NCBI GenBank assembly: GCA_016209605.1
Contig: JACQVS010000102.1
Location: 1-45,534 of the forward strand
Length of the DNA stretch: 45,534 bases
Direction of reading: 5' to 3'
Origin: Planctomycetota bacterium
Lineage (GTDB): Bacteria; Planctomycetota; UBA8108; JACQVS01
In this document: positions 25,322 to 34,045 of the stretch, in pieces
Layout of the letters: every line of letters begins with the position of its first letter
How positions within the stretch are numbered: position 1 is the first letter of the stretch
Translations under genes and position numbers: made by a program
Notes under the pieces: generated by a model
Seen by the model: only the letters and a program-made list of their open reading frames with translations
Told to the model about the DNA's origin: nothing
Databases searched by the model: none

Positions 25322-27218
25322 CACGGATCGTTGCCTCCGCTCCAATCGGGAGCTTCACCGTAAAGGTGCTCCACTCGTTGATTTTACTTTCAACCAGGAT
25401 CTGGCCGCCGTGGGCTCTTGCGATGCCGAGGGAGATTGCCAATCCGAGTCCAGTTCCCTTGCCCACGCCTTTGGTGGAAAAGAACGGATCGAAGATTCGT
25501 TCCTTGAGGGCGGGAGGAATGCCGACCCCCGTGTCCGTGACCCTTATCGCGATGCAACTGTCTTCCAGCGCGGTGGAAATCTGGAGCCTTTTGATCCCAT
25601 CCTTCCCGCTCATCGCATCCAGGGCGTTGCTGAAAAGGTTGAGGAACACCTGCTGGAGCTCATCGGGATTGGCGCTGATGGCCGGGAGGTCCGGGGCGAG
25701 CGAGGTCTCAAGCTGTACCCCCATGGTCTTGAGCCGGTCGACCAACAGGAGGATGGTTTCTTCGATCAGCGCATTGATCGTTACATCCTTCCGCATTGCC
25801 CCGGATTCGCGGGAGAACGACAAGAGCCCCCGCGTGATCACCGCGATCCGTTTCGCGTTCTTGAGAATCTTGTCCAGGTCCTCGATATCCTTGGGCTTCA
25901 CCCGCTCCCGGAGCCGCTCCAGGAGAAACTCGGTCTTGGCGATGACCACCCCCACCGGAGTGTTGATTTCATGGGCGACGCCGCCGGCGAGTTCGCCGAT
26001 CGCGACCATCTTCTCCGCCTGCCGGAGCCGCCGCTCCAGCCTCCGCTTTTCGCTGACATTGAGGAGGAGAAGGAGCGCCTGGTGGGTGTCATCTTCCTCC
26101 GTCGTGATCGGGGTGGCAAAGATCTGAAAATAGCTGACCTCGCCGCTCGGATCGTCAACCTGCTTCTCGGCTTCAAGCGCCACCTTTTCCTGAAGAACAC
26201 GCCGGGCGATGCTCTCGACACCGCCATAACCCTGGAACAGATCTTCCTTCATCGGCGGCGGCAACGCATCGGGCCCATGGAACCACTCCTGGACGATATC
26301 GTTCATCCAGACGGTCTTCGGGCCCGGAGCATAGAGGATGAGGCCGGCTCGGATCGCGCCGAGGATCGCCGCCAGTTTCTGTTTTTCCGCGAACAGCTCC
26401 TGGGTCCGCTCCCGCACTCGCGCCTCGAGGGTCTCGGCGTAGCTGCGGACCTGTTCCTCCTTCTCCCGCAGCACGTTGGCCATCGAATTGAACGACTCGC
26501 CCAGGATCTGAAGCTCGTCGCCGGTGCGGATGTTCACGCGGAGCGAGCGATCGCCGCTCGCCATCCGGCAGGTCACGGTGATGAGCTCCCGAAAGATCCG
26601 CCGCAGCCGTTGATCAATAAAAAACATGGTGATCAAGGAGGCGGCCAGCACGATCCCCGCGAGCAAGACAATCCGCTTGGTGTTGGCGATAACCTCCTGG
26701 TTCGCCTTCACCGTATCCACGCCGATGTGGACAGTCCAATCGCCGGAGATCTCGAGGTCCGGGATCTTCTCGTCCACCTCGAACACGTGTCCCTCCCCAT
26801 GGAGGAGGCTGTGGGGAGCCCGGACCTCACGAGCCCCGCCGGGGATCGCTCGGCGATTTTCCGATCCATCCCCGGCATGAGCGGCAAACTCTTCCTTCCA
26901 GTCTCCAGCACGGGCGATGGTCCTGCCCGCTGAATCCTGGACGAGGATGTAGCGAATGTTCTCTTCTTTGGCCTTGTGGTCCAGAATCTCCTGGAGCATC
27001 TTGAAGTCCATGGCGCGGATGGAGTGACTGATGATCGCGGCAAAGGACTTGGCGGTCTCGCGGTAGGTGTGGACGAGGTGGCTCTCGATCAGCCGGTGTT
27101 CGGTTTCGAAGACGACGAGGGCCAGGGCGGCAAAGGCGAAGGCCATTCCTGCCGCCACGACCAGCATCACCTTCCCACGGAGGCTGAGAATCGTCTTGGT
27201 AAAAATTCCGATTTTCAT
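25308..27218 (-). CDS. Sensor histidine kinase partner of the second regulator
   Basis: A 636-residue membrane sensor. Helix 1 (about 17-37) and helix 2 (about 182-201) flank a periplasmic sensor domain of about 145 residues without heme motifs. HAMP (about 205-255), a coiled coil, a PAS-like domain (about 280-390) and HisKA with His416 (GGVAHEINTPVGV) follow, then the ATPase with GTGLGLAIS. I chose ATG 27218 because of AGGA seven bases upstream; a GTG at 27320 would add 34 residues before the helix. It sits just downstream of the octaheme cytochrome gene but behind its own sigma-54 promoter. The signal sensed is unknown. Confidence 0.9.
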   Translation of the reverse strand: MKIGIFTKTILSLRGKVMLVVAAGMAFAFAALALVVFETEHRLIESHLVHTYRETAKSFAAIISHSIRAMDFKMLQEILDHKAKEENIRYILVQDSAGRTIARAGDWKEEFAAHAGDGSENRRAIPGGAREVRAPHSLLHGEGHVFEVDEKIPDLEISGDWTVHIGVDTVKANQEVIANTKRIVLLAGIVLAASLITMFFIDQRLRRIFRELITVTCRMASGDRSLRVNIRTGDELQILGESFNSMANVLREKEEQVRSYAETLEARVRERTQELFAEKQKLAAILGAIRAGLILYAPGPKTVWMNDIVQEWFHGPDALPPPMKEDLFQGYGGVESIARRVLQEKVALEAEKQVDDPSGEVSYFQIFATPITTEEDDTHQALLLLLNVSEKRRLERRLRQAEKMVAIGELAGGVAHEINTPVGVVIAKTEFLLERLRERVKPKDIEDLDKILKNAKRIAVITRGLLSFSRESGAMRKDVTINALIEETILLLVDRLKTMGVQLETSLAPDLPAISANPDELQQVFLNLFSNALDAMSGKDGIKRLQISTALEDSCIAIRVTDTGVGIPPALKERIFDPFFSTKGVGKGTGLGLAISLGIARAHGGQILVESKINEWSTFTVKLPIGAEATIRDAGS

Positions 27219-27375
27219 TGGAATTCCTGGAGTGCAGCGCGAAAAATCTTGCCCTGTGGGAAATTTTCCGCATTCCCCTCGCCTTCCCTTGAGCCCTTTA
27301 AATTCGTGCTCAACACTCACTTGAGAGAGGTTTCAGCCGGCCCAACGGGGCATTCACGAAGGCGACCAGATAATT

Positions 27376-27391
27376 TGCAATTTTTATGCCT
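27376..27391 (-). promoter_or_regulatory. Sigma-54 promoter of the second two-component operon
   Basis: On the minus strand the sequence is AGGCATAAAAATTGCA: ten bases between -24 GG and -12 GC and a good TTGCA box, with only the first base off consensus. It lies just after the stop codon of the octaheme cytochrome gene (27401) and about 160 bases ahead of the kinase ATG. A sigma-54 activator gene behind a sigma-54 promoter suggests autoregulation. Confidence 0.6.
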
Positions 27392-27400
27392 ATACTAACC

Positions 27401-28717
27401 TCAATTCTTGCTTGTACTTTCAATCGCCGCGGTCGCCGTCCCGAGCTTGGGTGCGGCGCGGCGGACGGCCTCCTCATGCTTCTCCTTCGGAACATGGGGC
27501 TGGTGGCAGCGGACGCAAGGATTGCGATCCCGGACGTTCGCGAGCGCTCGGTCGCGGTGTTCGGCGACCTTCCCGTCCAGCGCCGCGGGAACGAAATCCT
27601 TCCCCGGCCCGTGGCAGGCCTCGCAAGTCACATTCGGCTCCGCGAACTGGTTGGTCGCGGGATTATAGCCGGTCGCGTGGCAGGGAAGGCAGCGCTCGCG
27701 ATCAGGGGCGTCGCGCACCGCCTCAAAAGCATGCGCCATTTTTGAATTCCGCCAGCTTTCCACGGCCTCGGGGTGGAGGCCGCTGTGGCAGACCAGACAG
27801 GTCTCCGATCCGACGTAGCCAGGCGCCGCCCCTGGAGGGACATCCGCTCCGAGCCGGTCCGCGGCCAGCTCCACCTGCCCCCCCGCCTTTCTGGCGCCGG
27901 GCACCGGGAGATAATCGCGGGAGAGGTTTTCTCCGGTGAAGCTCATCATCAGGCAGGCAAGCGCCCGAGCTTCTTCTTCGGTGAGCCCGGGGTTCGGCAT
28001 CTTCGAGCCCGGAACGGCCTTTTGCGGGTCCATGAAGTGCCGGACGTGCCACTTGACGCCGTGCTTGCCGGCCGCGGCGGTGAGGTCCGGCCCCTGCGCT
28101 CCCCCGGCGCCGCGGAGGGAGTGGCATCCGAGACACGCTTTCTTCGCAAAGAGCGCCCGCGCGAGGTTGTAGACCGGCATTCCAGGCAGCTCCGCATCGG
28201 AGTGGCACTGCGCGCAGGCGGCCTGCAGCATATCGCCGCGGCGCATGGGCGCCGGCCGCCCCGGCTCGGCGCCGTGGGCCTCTCGCGCCTCCGTGGCGCG
28301 CCCGCGGCCGCCATGGCAAATCGTGCAGCCGAAGCGATCCGAGGGATGGTGCGCCAGGATATTGCCGGGATGGGTCCTCAAGGGTTCGGGACGATCCTTC
28401 ATCAGTGGATCCTCCGCGCCGAGGTGGCATGTCGGGCAGCGATCGATTCGGCCAAGCCCGGGGAGATAAACCTGGTAGTAGCGAATCTCGAACGAAGCGG
28501 CAGCGCGCCGGGTCCGCTCATCGGTGGCGCGCGCGAAGAGCGCCGAGCGGTAGGCGCGCTGGTAGGCGATCCACGGCGCGAGGTTGTTCTCGCGAAATGC
28601 CGCGGCCCCGAAGAGGAGAGCCGCGGTGAGGCTCGAAATCAAGAGCAAGAGCTCCCACCGGCGGTCCCCTGCGGCCGGTTTCGCGGAGCCGGTCGGACGC
28701 TGAATCGGGGTGTTCAC
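27401..28717 (-). CDS. Membrane-anchored octaheme cytochrome c
   Basis: A 438-residue protein with an N-terminal membrane helix (about 21-40) and eight CxxCH motifs: CPTCH, CTICH, CAQCH, CLGCH, CLVCH, CLPCH, CEACH and CVRCH. The first half resembles the membrane-bound cytochrome subunit of Rieske/cytochrome b complexes; CLGCHSLRG followed by MPNPGLTEEEARAL looks like a class I c domain. The second half resembles the cytochrome c554 type (WRNSKMAHAF, CLPCHATGY, CEACHGPG). A GTG start at 28717 has GGAGGAG just upstream. It is the last gene of the operon, 10 bases after cytochrome b, and would take electrons from the Rieske protein. Confidence 0.88.
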   Translation of the reverse strand: MNTPIQRPTGSAKPAAGDRRWELLLLISSLTAALLFGAAAFRENNLAPWIAYQRAYRSALFARATDERTRRAAASFEIRYYQVYLPGLGRIDRCPTCHLGAEDPLMKDRPEPLRTHPGNILAHHPSDRFGCTICHGGRGRATEAREAHGAEPGRPAPMRRGDMLQAACAQCHSDAELPGMPVYNLARALFAKKACLGCHSLRGAGGAQGPDLTAAAGKHGVKWHVRHFMDPQKAVPGSKMPNPGLTEEEARALACLMMSFTGENLSRDYLPVPGARKAGGQVELAADRLGADVPPGAAPGYVGSETCLVCHSGLHPEAVESWRNSKMAHAFEAVRDAPDRERCLPCHATGYNPATNQFAEPNVTCEACHGPGKDFVPAALDGKVAEHRDRALANVRDRNPCVRCHQPHVPKEKHEEAVRRAAPKLGTATAAIESTSKN

Positions 28718-28727
28718 TGGCTCCTCC

Positions 28728-30293
28728 TCATTCTCCGTGCAGCTCCGGCCAGCTCGCCTGGCTCCAGTAAAAGCCCCAGTTCGGCCCGCGGTGGACGGTG
28801 GCGAAGTAGGTCAAGATGATGAAACTCACCAAAAACGTCGTGAACAGCGCGATGGCCGCAAGTCGGGTCGATCGGGTGCGAGTCAGGACAAACAGCGACC
28901 ACACGGCAAAGACGGCAACGAAGAGCGTTCCGGGGTTGGCGAAGGTGATGACGATCTGAGGAATTTCCGGAAACCAGTTCCGCAGCCACCCGTAGCGGAT
29001 GGTGAAAGCGAGAGTCGCGGGCACAAACGCCGCAGCGAGGAGCAGCGAACGGCATGCCACCCGCCGGCCGCGGCGCCCTGAAAACCAAACTCCCACCTCC
29101 TCCTTCTCGCGGTCCAGAAACGGGATCAGCGCCAGGCCCAGGAGGACGATGACGGGTATGCCGATCCCCCCCATGAAGGCCGAGTAGGAGACGATCTCCT
29201 GGAGACCGAGAAAGTACCACGGCGCCTTCGCCGGATTCTCCGGCACCTCAGGATTGGCGATCTCCTTGAGGGGGGCATCGGCCCAAAGGCTGATGGCGAT
29301 GCTCATTGCAGTGATGATCGTCCCCACCGCAAGTTCAGCGTAAAAGAGGCGCGGCCAGGCGGGGATGGTGTTCTTGAGGTCGCGGTCCACCAGCGGAGAG
29401 GTATCGCGGATGAGCGCCATGAGGCCGTAGGTCTTCGCGCCGGCCGGCGGGCCCGGGACAGGAGGCGGGTCGGCGGCTCGCGGGCGGGCAAGGCCGCCAT
29501 CCTTGCGGATCCTCCAGAAATGGACCCCCATGATCACCACCATGATTATCGGCAGGACCATGATATGGAGGACATAAAAGCGGATCAGCGCCTCCTGGCC
29601 GACGGTATGGGCGCCGAGGAGGATCGCCTTCTGAAAGCCGCCGACATCGAAACTCTGGGTGATCCCCAGGACGTCGGTGATCTCGCGGGGCGACTGGGCG
29701 ATGTTCGCCCCGACCGTGATCGCCCAGAAAGCGAGCTGGTCCCAGGGCAAGAGGTACCCGGTGAAGCTCAGCGCCAGGGTCAAGACCAGGAGGAAGAGCC
29801 CGATCAGCCAGTTGAACTCGCGAGGCGGCTTGTAGGCCGAGGTGTAAAACGCTCGAGCCATGTGGAGGAAGACCGCCACCACCATGCCGTGGGCTGTCCA
29901 GCGATGGAGGTTCCGGATGATGCGCCCCGTGGGCACCACGTGATGGATGTCGAGGATGCTGTCGTAGGCGTCGGCCAAGGAGGGCTTGTAATAAACCATC
30001 AGCAGAACGCCGGTGACCAGGAGGATGACAAAGAGCGCGGCGGTGATCACTCCCAGCCCAAGCGTGGCGGTGGGCTTGAGGACGCGGCAGTGGACGCGAG
30101 CAGGGTGGATGTGGAGGAAGAAGTTCCCGAAGACCGCCTTCGAACGAGCGCGCTCTGAGGTGGGCATTCCGTTCCTGAAGACCGCCGCCCAAAAATTCCT
30201 CGGCAGCTCGCGAAGGTTGTGGAGGAACCCGCCCAGCGGAGCGCTGGCCGGCTCCATTTTGTTCGTATGTTTCTTGCTCTTTTCAAACTGCAT
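28728..30293 (-). CDS. Cytochrome b of a Rieske/cytochrome b complex
   Basis: A 521-residue integral membrane protein with about a dozen helices, combining the N-terminal b-heme core and the C-terminal part with extra helices. Histidine pairs for two b hemes are visible in [19 protein letters not shown] and [21 protein letters not shown]. The quinol-oxidation motif is [10 protein letters not shown] instead of PEWY. I place the start at ATG 30293 (AGGAAG upstream), so the gene overlaps the Rieske stop codon by 11 bases; longer upstream reading is out of the family's range. It oxidises quinol and passes electrons to the Rieske cluster and cytochromes c. Confidence 0.92.
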   Translation of the reverse strand: MQFEKSKKHTNKMEPASAPLGGFLHNLRELPRNFWAAVFRNGMPTSERARSKAVFGNFFLHIHPARVHCRVLKPTATLGLGVITAALFVILLVTGVLLMVYYKPSLADAYDSILDIHHVVPTGRIIRNLHRWTAHGMVVAVFLHMARAFYTSAYKPPREFNWLIGLFLLVLTLALSFTGYLLPWDQLAFWAITVGANIAQSPREITDVLGITQSFDVGGFQKAILLGAHTVGQEALIRFYVLHIMVLPIIMVVIMGVHFWRIRKDGGLARPRAADPPPVPGPPAGAKTYGLMALIRDTSPLVDRDLKNTIPAWPRLFYAELAVGTIITAMSIAISLWADAPLKEIANPEVPENPAKAPWYFLGLQEIVSYSAFMGGIGIPVIVLLGLALIPFLDREKEEVGVWFSGRRGRRVACRSLLLAAAFVPATLAFTIRYGWLRNWFPEIPQIVITFANPGTLFVAVFAVWSLFVLTRTRSTRLAAIALFTTFLVSFIILTYFATVHRGPNWGFYWSQASWPELHGE

Positions 30294-30777
30294 AGCGGCT
30301 TCCTGGCGGCACCGCCACCTGGGTATCGACGATAAGCTCTCCGGAAGGGTCAAGGCCGATCTCCAGCCAGGGGAGCGGCGACGGCGCGGGGCCGCTGAGG
30401 ACCTTTCCACCCTCATCAAACACGGAGCCGTGGCAGGGGCACTTGAAGTGATCCTCGCCTCGATCGACGATGCAGCCGAGGTGGGTGCAGACCGCGGAAA
30501 TCGCGTAAAAGCCCCTCTCGTCGCGGAAGATCCAGACGTTTCGCCCGGGAATCCGGGTCACGCTTCCTACCGGGAAACGGTCCGGGCGGCCGATCCGAAA
30601 CCGTGGATTGGCCTCTGGATAAACGGAAGGGATCGGGAGTCTCAAGGCGCCGATGATCCCCGCGCCCCAGGAGGCGAGGAAAGAGCCGACCGCCGCGAAG
30701 CCGAGAAAGTTCCGCCGCTTGACGGGCTTCTCGAAACGGCCCTTCTTGGCTGGAGAGCTGCCGGAAGGCGGTATCAT
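30283..30777 (-). CDS. Rieske iron-sulfur protein
   Basis: A 164-residue protein. Both cluster boxes are intact: CTHLGC (Cys97, His99) and CPCHGS (Cys113 in the second box, His116), for a [2Fe-2S] cluster. The N-terminus has a twin-arginine stretch ([12 protein letters not shown]) before a membrane helix (about 25-47), so it is a Tat-inserted anchor protein. The start ATG at 30777 overlaps the stop of the upstream flavoprotein gene (ATGA), and its own stop overlaps cytochrome b. It forms the high-potential arm of the quinol-oxidising complex. Confidence 0.94.
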   Translation of the reverse strand: MIPPSGSSPAKKGRFEKPVKRRNFLGFAAVGSFLASWGAGIIGALRLPIPSVYPEANPRFRIGRPDRFPVGSVTRIPGRNVWIFRDERGFYAISAVCTHLGCIVDRGEDHFKCPCHGSVFDEGGKVLSGPAPSPLPWLEIGLDPSGELIVDTQVAVPPGSRYAV

Positions 30778-32717
30778 GGATTCTCCTCCTCTCCGGCGGC
30801 CGGAGAAGAGCCGTCCCCGGCAGGCTCTTCCTGCCAGGTTTCTTTGAACGTGTACCGCTCCATCGTGATCGCTCCCACCGGGCAGCGCTCCGCGCACAGA
30901 GCGCAGCGGATGCACCGCTCCTCGTCCTTGATGATCGCGCTGGTTCGTTCGAGCGGGAGATCGCCGAGGCGGGCGCCGATGAGCCGCTCCAGTTCGGAGG
31001 TCAGCTCGAGCCGGGACACCGAGACCAGCTTCAGGCACTCCTCCGGGCAGACGTCGGCACACCCGCCGCAGAGGATGCACAGGTCGCCGTCGAAGATCGT
31101 GTTCACACCGCAATCGAGGCACCGGCTGGCCTCCCGGCGCGCTTGCGCCTCGTCGTAGCCGCGCTCGACCTCCACGGCCATGCCGGCAGTCCGCTCCGCG
31201 ACCGGCCGCACCGGCACGGGCGCGCGCGGCAGCTTCTCGTAGCCGTTCTCTCGGCGGTAACCGTGGATCTCGAGGTGGAGTTCCACCTCTTCAGGCCTGA
31301 TCGCCCGCCCGCGCAAGAAGCGGTGGACCTCGCGCGCGGCCTTCTTCCCGCTTGCGATGGCGTGGATCATCAGCCGCGGCCCGTAAACGATATCGCCGGC
31401 GGCGAAAATCCCCGGCGCCGAGGTCGCTTGGGTGGCGGATTCGATCTCCAAGCCGCCCCGGGAGTCGAGCCGGATTCCGTCCCGCAGCGGATCGATGAAC
31501 GAGAGTTCGCCTCGCTGGCCGATCGCCAGGATCACCGCGTCGGCCTCGAGCTCGGTCACCACCGATTCGTCGAACTTGGGCGCAAACCGCCCTTCAGCAT
31601 CGAAGACCGAGAGGGCTTTCACCATCCGCACGCCCCGCACCCGCCCTGCCTCGTCAATGAGAATCTCCTTCGGCCCGACGCGGTTCATCCGCACCACTCC
31701 CTCCTCATCCCCCTCGAGGATCTCCGCATCGTCGGCAGGCATCTCCTCCAGGCTCTCCAGCGAACAGAGGGTGACCCGCTTGACGCCCGGGAGGCGGAGG
31801 GCGGAACGGGAGGCGTCGATGCCGCTCTGGCGGATCGCCGCGCGCGCGGCGTCATACGCCACATTACCACCGCCGATCACCACCACCCGCTCCCCGAGGT
31901 CCACCGGCCGATAGAGCGCCATCTCCCGCAGGAACTCCACCGCGCCAAGGACCCCAGGGGCGTCGATCCCGGCAATCGGGATTCGGCGGGAGCGCTTGAG
32001 CCCGACGGCAATGACCACGGCCGCAAAATCCTGCCGGATCGCGCTGAAGGGGATGTCCTTGCCTACTTCAACGCCGCAGCGGAACTCCACTCCCAAGGAG
32101 CGGATTAATTCAACCTCCGCCAGGATGAGGTCGCGCGGCAGCCGGTATTCCGGCACGCCGGTGTAGAGCATGCCAGCCGGGACTTCCTCCAGCTCGAACA
32201 CCGTGGGCTGAAATCCCATCAGCGCCAGATCGTGCGCCGCGGCGAGCCCGGCCGGGCCGCTGCCGATCACGGCGACCCGCTCGCCGGCAGGACGCGGGCG
32301 GCGAAACGCTCCATCCCCGAGCCAGCGGACGAATGCCGCGATGTCCTCGCTGCCGCGGCAAATGGGATCCCGGCCGCTGGCGGCGACGCGGCGAAGGAGC
32401 TCGCCGGAAGCGACGCCCCCGTTTTGGGCAGAAAACTGCTCCACGGCGAACCGCTTGAGGGCGCGGATCGACACCGGGGCATCGATGCATCCCCGCCGGC
32501 AGTTCGCCTCGCAAGGAGCGCCGCAGATCCGCCCGCAGATCGAGGCGAGGGGATTCGGCCCGCGCGCGATGAGGTACGCTCGCTTGTAATCCCCTTCAGC
32601 AATTGCCCGCACGTAGCCGCGCGCGTCGGTTCCTACCGGGCAGGCGGCCTGGCAGCGAATCTGGCGGCGCCAGTAATTCTGGTCGGGGATGACGGCTTTG
32701 AAAACCGCTGCGTTCAT
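30774..32717 (-). CDS. GltD-type FAD oxidoreductase with two ferredoxin sites
   Basis: A 647-residue cytoplasmic protein. The N-terminal cysteine domain (Cys22, 26, 61, 65, 69, 73, 77; [27 protein letters not shown]) binds [4Fe-4S] clusters as in the glutamate synthase small subunit and dihydropyrimidine dehydrogenase. Two Rossmann sites follow, [13 protein letters not shown] for FAD and [13 protein letters not shown] for NAD(P). Two ferredoxin motifs lie at the C-terminus ([15 protein letters not shown] and [12 protein letters not shown]). It is in a Rieske/cytochrome b operon, with no glutamate synthase large subunit nearby, so a role in NAD(P)H or ferredoxin exchange with the quinone complex is more likely than amino-acid synthesis. 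Anammox bc-type clusters also include such flavoproteins. Confidence 0.88.
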   Translation of the reverse strand: MNAAVFKAVIPDQNYWRRQIRCQAACPVGTDARGYVRAIAEGDYKRAYLIARGPNPLASICGRICGAPCEANCRRGCIDAPVSIRALKRFAVEQFSAQNGGVASGELLRRVAASGRDPICRGSEDIAAFVRWLGDGAFRRPRPAGERVAVIGSGPAGLAAAHDLALMGFQPTVFELEEVPAGMLYTGVPEYRLPRDLILAEVELIRSLGVEFRCGVEVGKDIPFSAIRQDFAAVVIAVGLKRSRRIPIAGIDAPGVLGAVEFLREMALYRPVDLGERVVVIGGGNVAYDAARAAIRQSGIDASRSALRLPGVKRVTLCSLESLEEMPADDAEILEGDEEGVVRMNRVGPKEILIDEAGRVRGVRMVKALSVFDAEGRFAPKFDESVVTELEADAVILAIGQRGELSFIDPLRDGIRLDSRGGLEIESATQATSAPGIFAAGDIVYGPRLMIHAIASGKKAAREVHRFLRGRAIRPEEVELHLEIHGYRRENGYEKLPRAPVPVRPVAERTAGMAVEVERGYDEAQARREASRCLDCGVNTIFDGDLCILCGGCADVCPEECLKLVSVSRLELTSELERLIGARLGDLPLERTSAIIKDEERCIRCALCAERCPVGAITMERYTFKETWQEEPAGDGSSPAAGEEENP

Positions 32718-34045
32718 CGCGATCCCTCTTCCTTTGGTGAACCGGTTTCTTCCCTGTTGCTTTTATCCTCCTTCTCTTTCTTGGGGCTCGCGGGAGAGAG
32801 GAGGTCATAAGCCTGCCAGTAGGCGGCGAGGGCTTCTGCCTTCATGCCGCGGCGTTCGTTGACTCGCCCCTCGAGAGCGTGGATCCGGGGGTCCCGGGGG
32901 GCGAAGGCCACAGCCCGCTTGAATTCTGCGTCCGCCTCCGGGCGCTTGCCCAGAAGCTCCAGGCCGAATGCAAGGTGGGCGCGGATGAGGCCGTTGTCGT
33001 TCTCCTGTGCCAGCGCAAGCCGGATCTGGTTCAGGCCCTTCTCGATTTCCCCGGCGAGGAGGAGGCACTCTCCGGACTCCGTGAGCACTTGCGGATTCTT
33101 GGGATCGAACTTCAAAGCTTGGGAGTAGTGGGCGAGGGCCGCTTCGAACCGTCCGGCCGCTTTTTCGATGTCGCCGAGGAGGGCAGGGGGGCGGAGATAC
33201 TGCGGATCGATCTCCGCCGCCCGGCGGAGGGTGTGGACCGCCATCTCGTGATCCCCCTTGCTCAAGAGGATGCGAGCGAGATGGAAGTACCGGACCGAGC
33301 GGGGATGGGGGCGGTAGGCCCACGGCCCGGGAGCGATCGGGCGGTCCTCCAGGGTCTCCAGGATGTATGCCAGCATGCGCTCCCCGCCGATCACGGGGAA
33401 ACCGGCGAGACGGAAGACCACCACCCCGTTCCGGTCCGCCAGGAACGTGGTTGGCACCGCGCTCACCCCGTAGTCGCGGAAGGTTGAAAGGTGATCGTCG
33501 AGGAGGGCCAGGAAACCCGCGGGGAATCCCTTTGCCGCCGAGCGGACCGCGGCGAGCTGATCCGCGCTCGGATTCTCCTCCTCTGCATTCACGGCAATCA
33601 CCTGCAGCCCCTTCGCCTGGAGCGGAGCCAGTTCCATCAGCTTTTTAATTTCCCTGAGCGAGTTTTCGCTCCAGGTCGCCCAGAAGACGATGGCGGTGAG
33701 CTTTGCTCCCATGCGGAGGTTGCCAAGGCTGGCGCTCTTTCCCTCCAGATCCTTGAGCTCAAACGGCAAGAGCGGCATGCCCGGCTCCAAGGCGGCAAGG
33801 CGTGGAAGGGTGAGATGCAAGGCGCCGCCTGCAACCACGGCGGCCAGTAAGAGGCTCGAACAAAATGAATTTTGAGGCGGATGGCGAGCGCCGGCGGCCG
33901 GATGCAAGGAGCGCGGCCGTCGGCGATACAGCGACAGGGGAGAGTATCGCCGAGGCCGCGCGACGCAGCAGGCGGCCAGCCGCCGCCGCAAGACGCCCGG
34001 AAGGCATTTTGAGAGAGCCTCTAAGGCCCGGGCAGTCCATTTCAC
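32714..34045 (-). CDS. Thioredoxin-fold/TPR protein without active cysteines (copy B)
   Basis: A 443-residue exported protein. The redoxin domain (about 85-225) has FWATWSENSLREIKK where TlpA-like proteins have WCxxC, so both catalytic cysteines are gone. TPR units follow (about 250-430) and then a charged tail. The GTG start at 34045 overlaps the preceding stop (GTGA) and has AAAGGAGG upstream. Residues 9-65 come from the inserted element at 33851-34021. Without it the N-terminus would read MKWTARAL then LAAVVAGGALHL, a normal signal peptide. A structural or chaperone role in cytochrome complex assembly is plausible. No redox chemistry is expected. Confidence 0.8.
   Translation of the reverse strand: MKWTARALEALSKCLPGVLRRRLAACCVARPRRYSPLSLYRRRPRSLHPAAGARHPPQNSFCSSLLLAAVVAGGALHLTLPRLAALEPGMPLLPFELKDLEGKSASLGNLRMGAKLTAIVFWATWSENSLREIKKLMELAPLQAKGLQVIAVNAEEENPSADQLAAVRSAAKGFPAGFLALLDDHLSTFRDYGVSAVPTTFLADRNGVVVFRLAGFPVIGGERMLAYILETLEDRPIAPGPWAYRPHPRSVRYFHLARILLSKGDHEMAVHTLRRAAEIDPQYLRPPALLGDIEKAAGRFEAALAHYSQALKFDPKNPQVLTESGECLLLAGEIEKGLNQIRLALAQENDNGLIRAHLAFGLELLGKRPEADAEFKRAVAFAPRDPRIHALEGRVNERRGMKAEALAAYWQAYDLLSPASPKKEKEDKSNREETGSPKEEGSR
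33851..34021. mobile_element. MITE-like insertion in thioredoxin-fold gene B
   Basis: A 171-bp segment bounded by GAGGCTC/GAGCCTC; the repeat extends to GAGGCTCnnnCAAAATG at both ends with three mismatches. It is flanked on both sides by TAA (TTA in the gene's sense), a 3-bp target duplication. It adds 57 codons without a stop and splits the signal peptide of gene 32714-34045. It has no transposase. The TNA-type target fits MITEs mobilised by some IS5-family elements. That link is inference. Confidence 0.65.

Noticed and set aside
30774..32717. Glutamate synthase small subunit (gltD) as a biosynthetic gene
   Set aside because: It has extra C-terminal ferredoxins, a position inside a Rieske/cytochrome b operon and no large subunit nearby. 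A respiratory role fits better.
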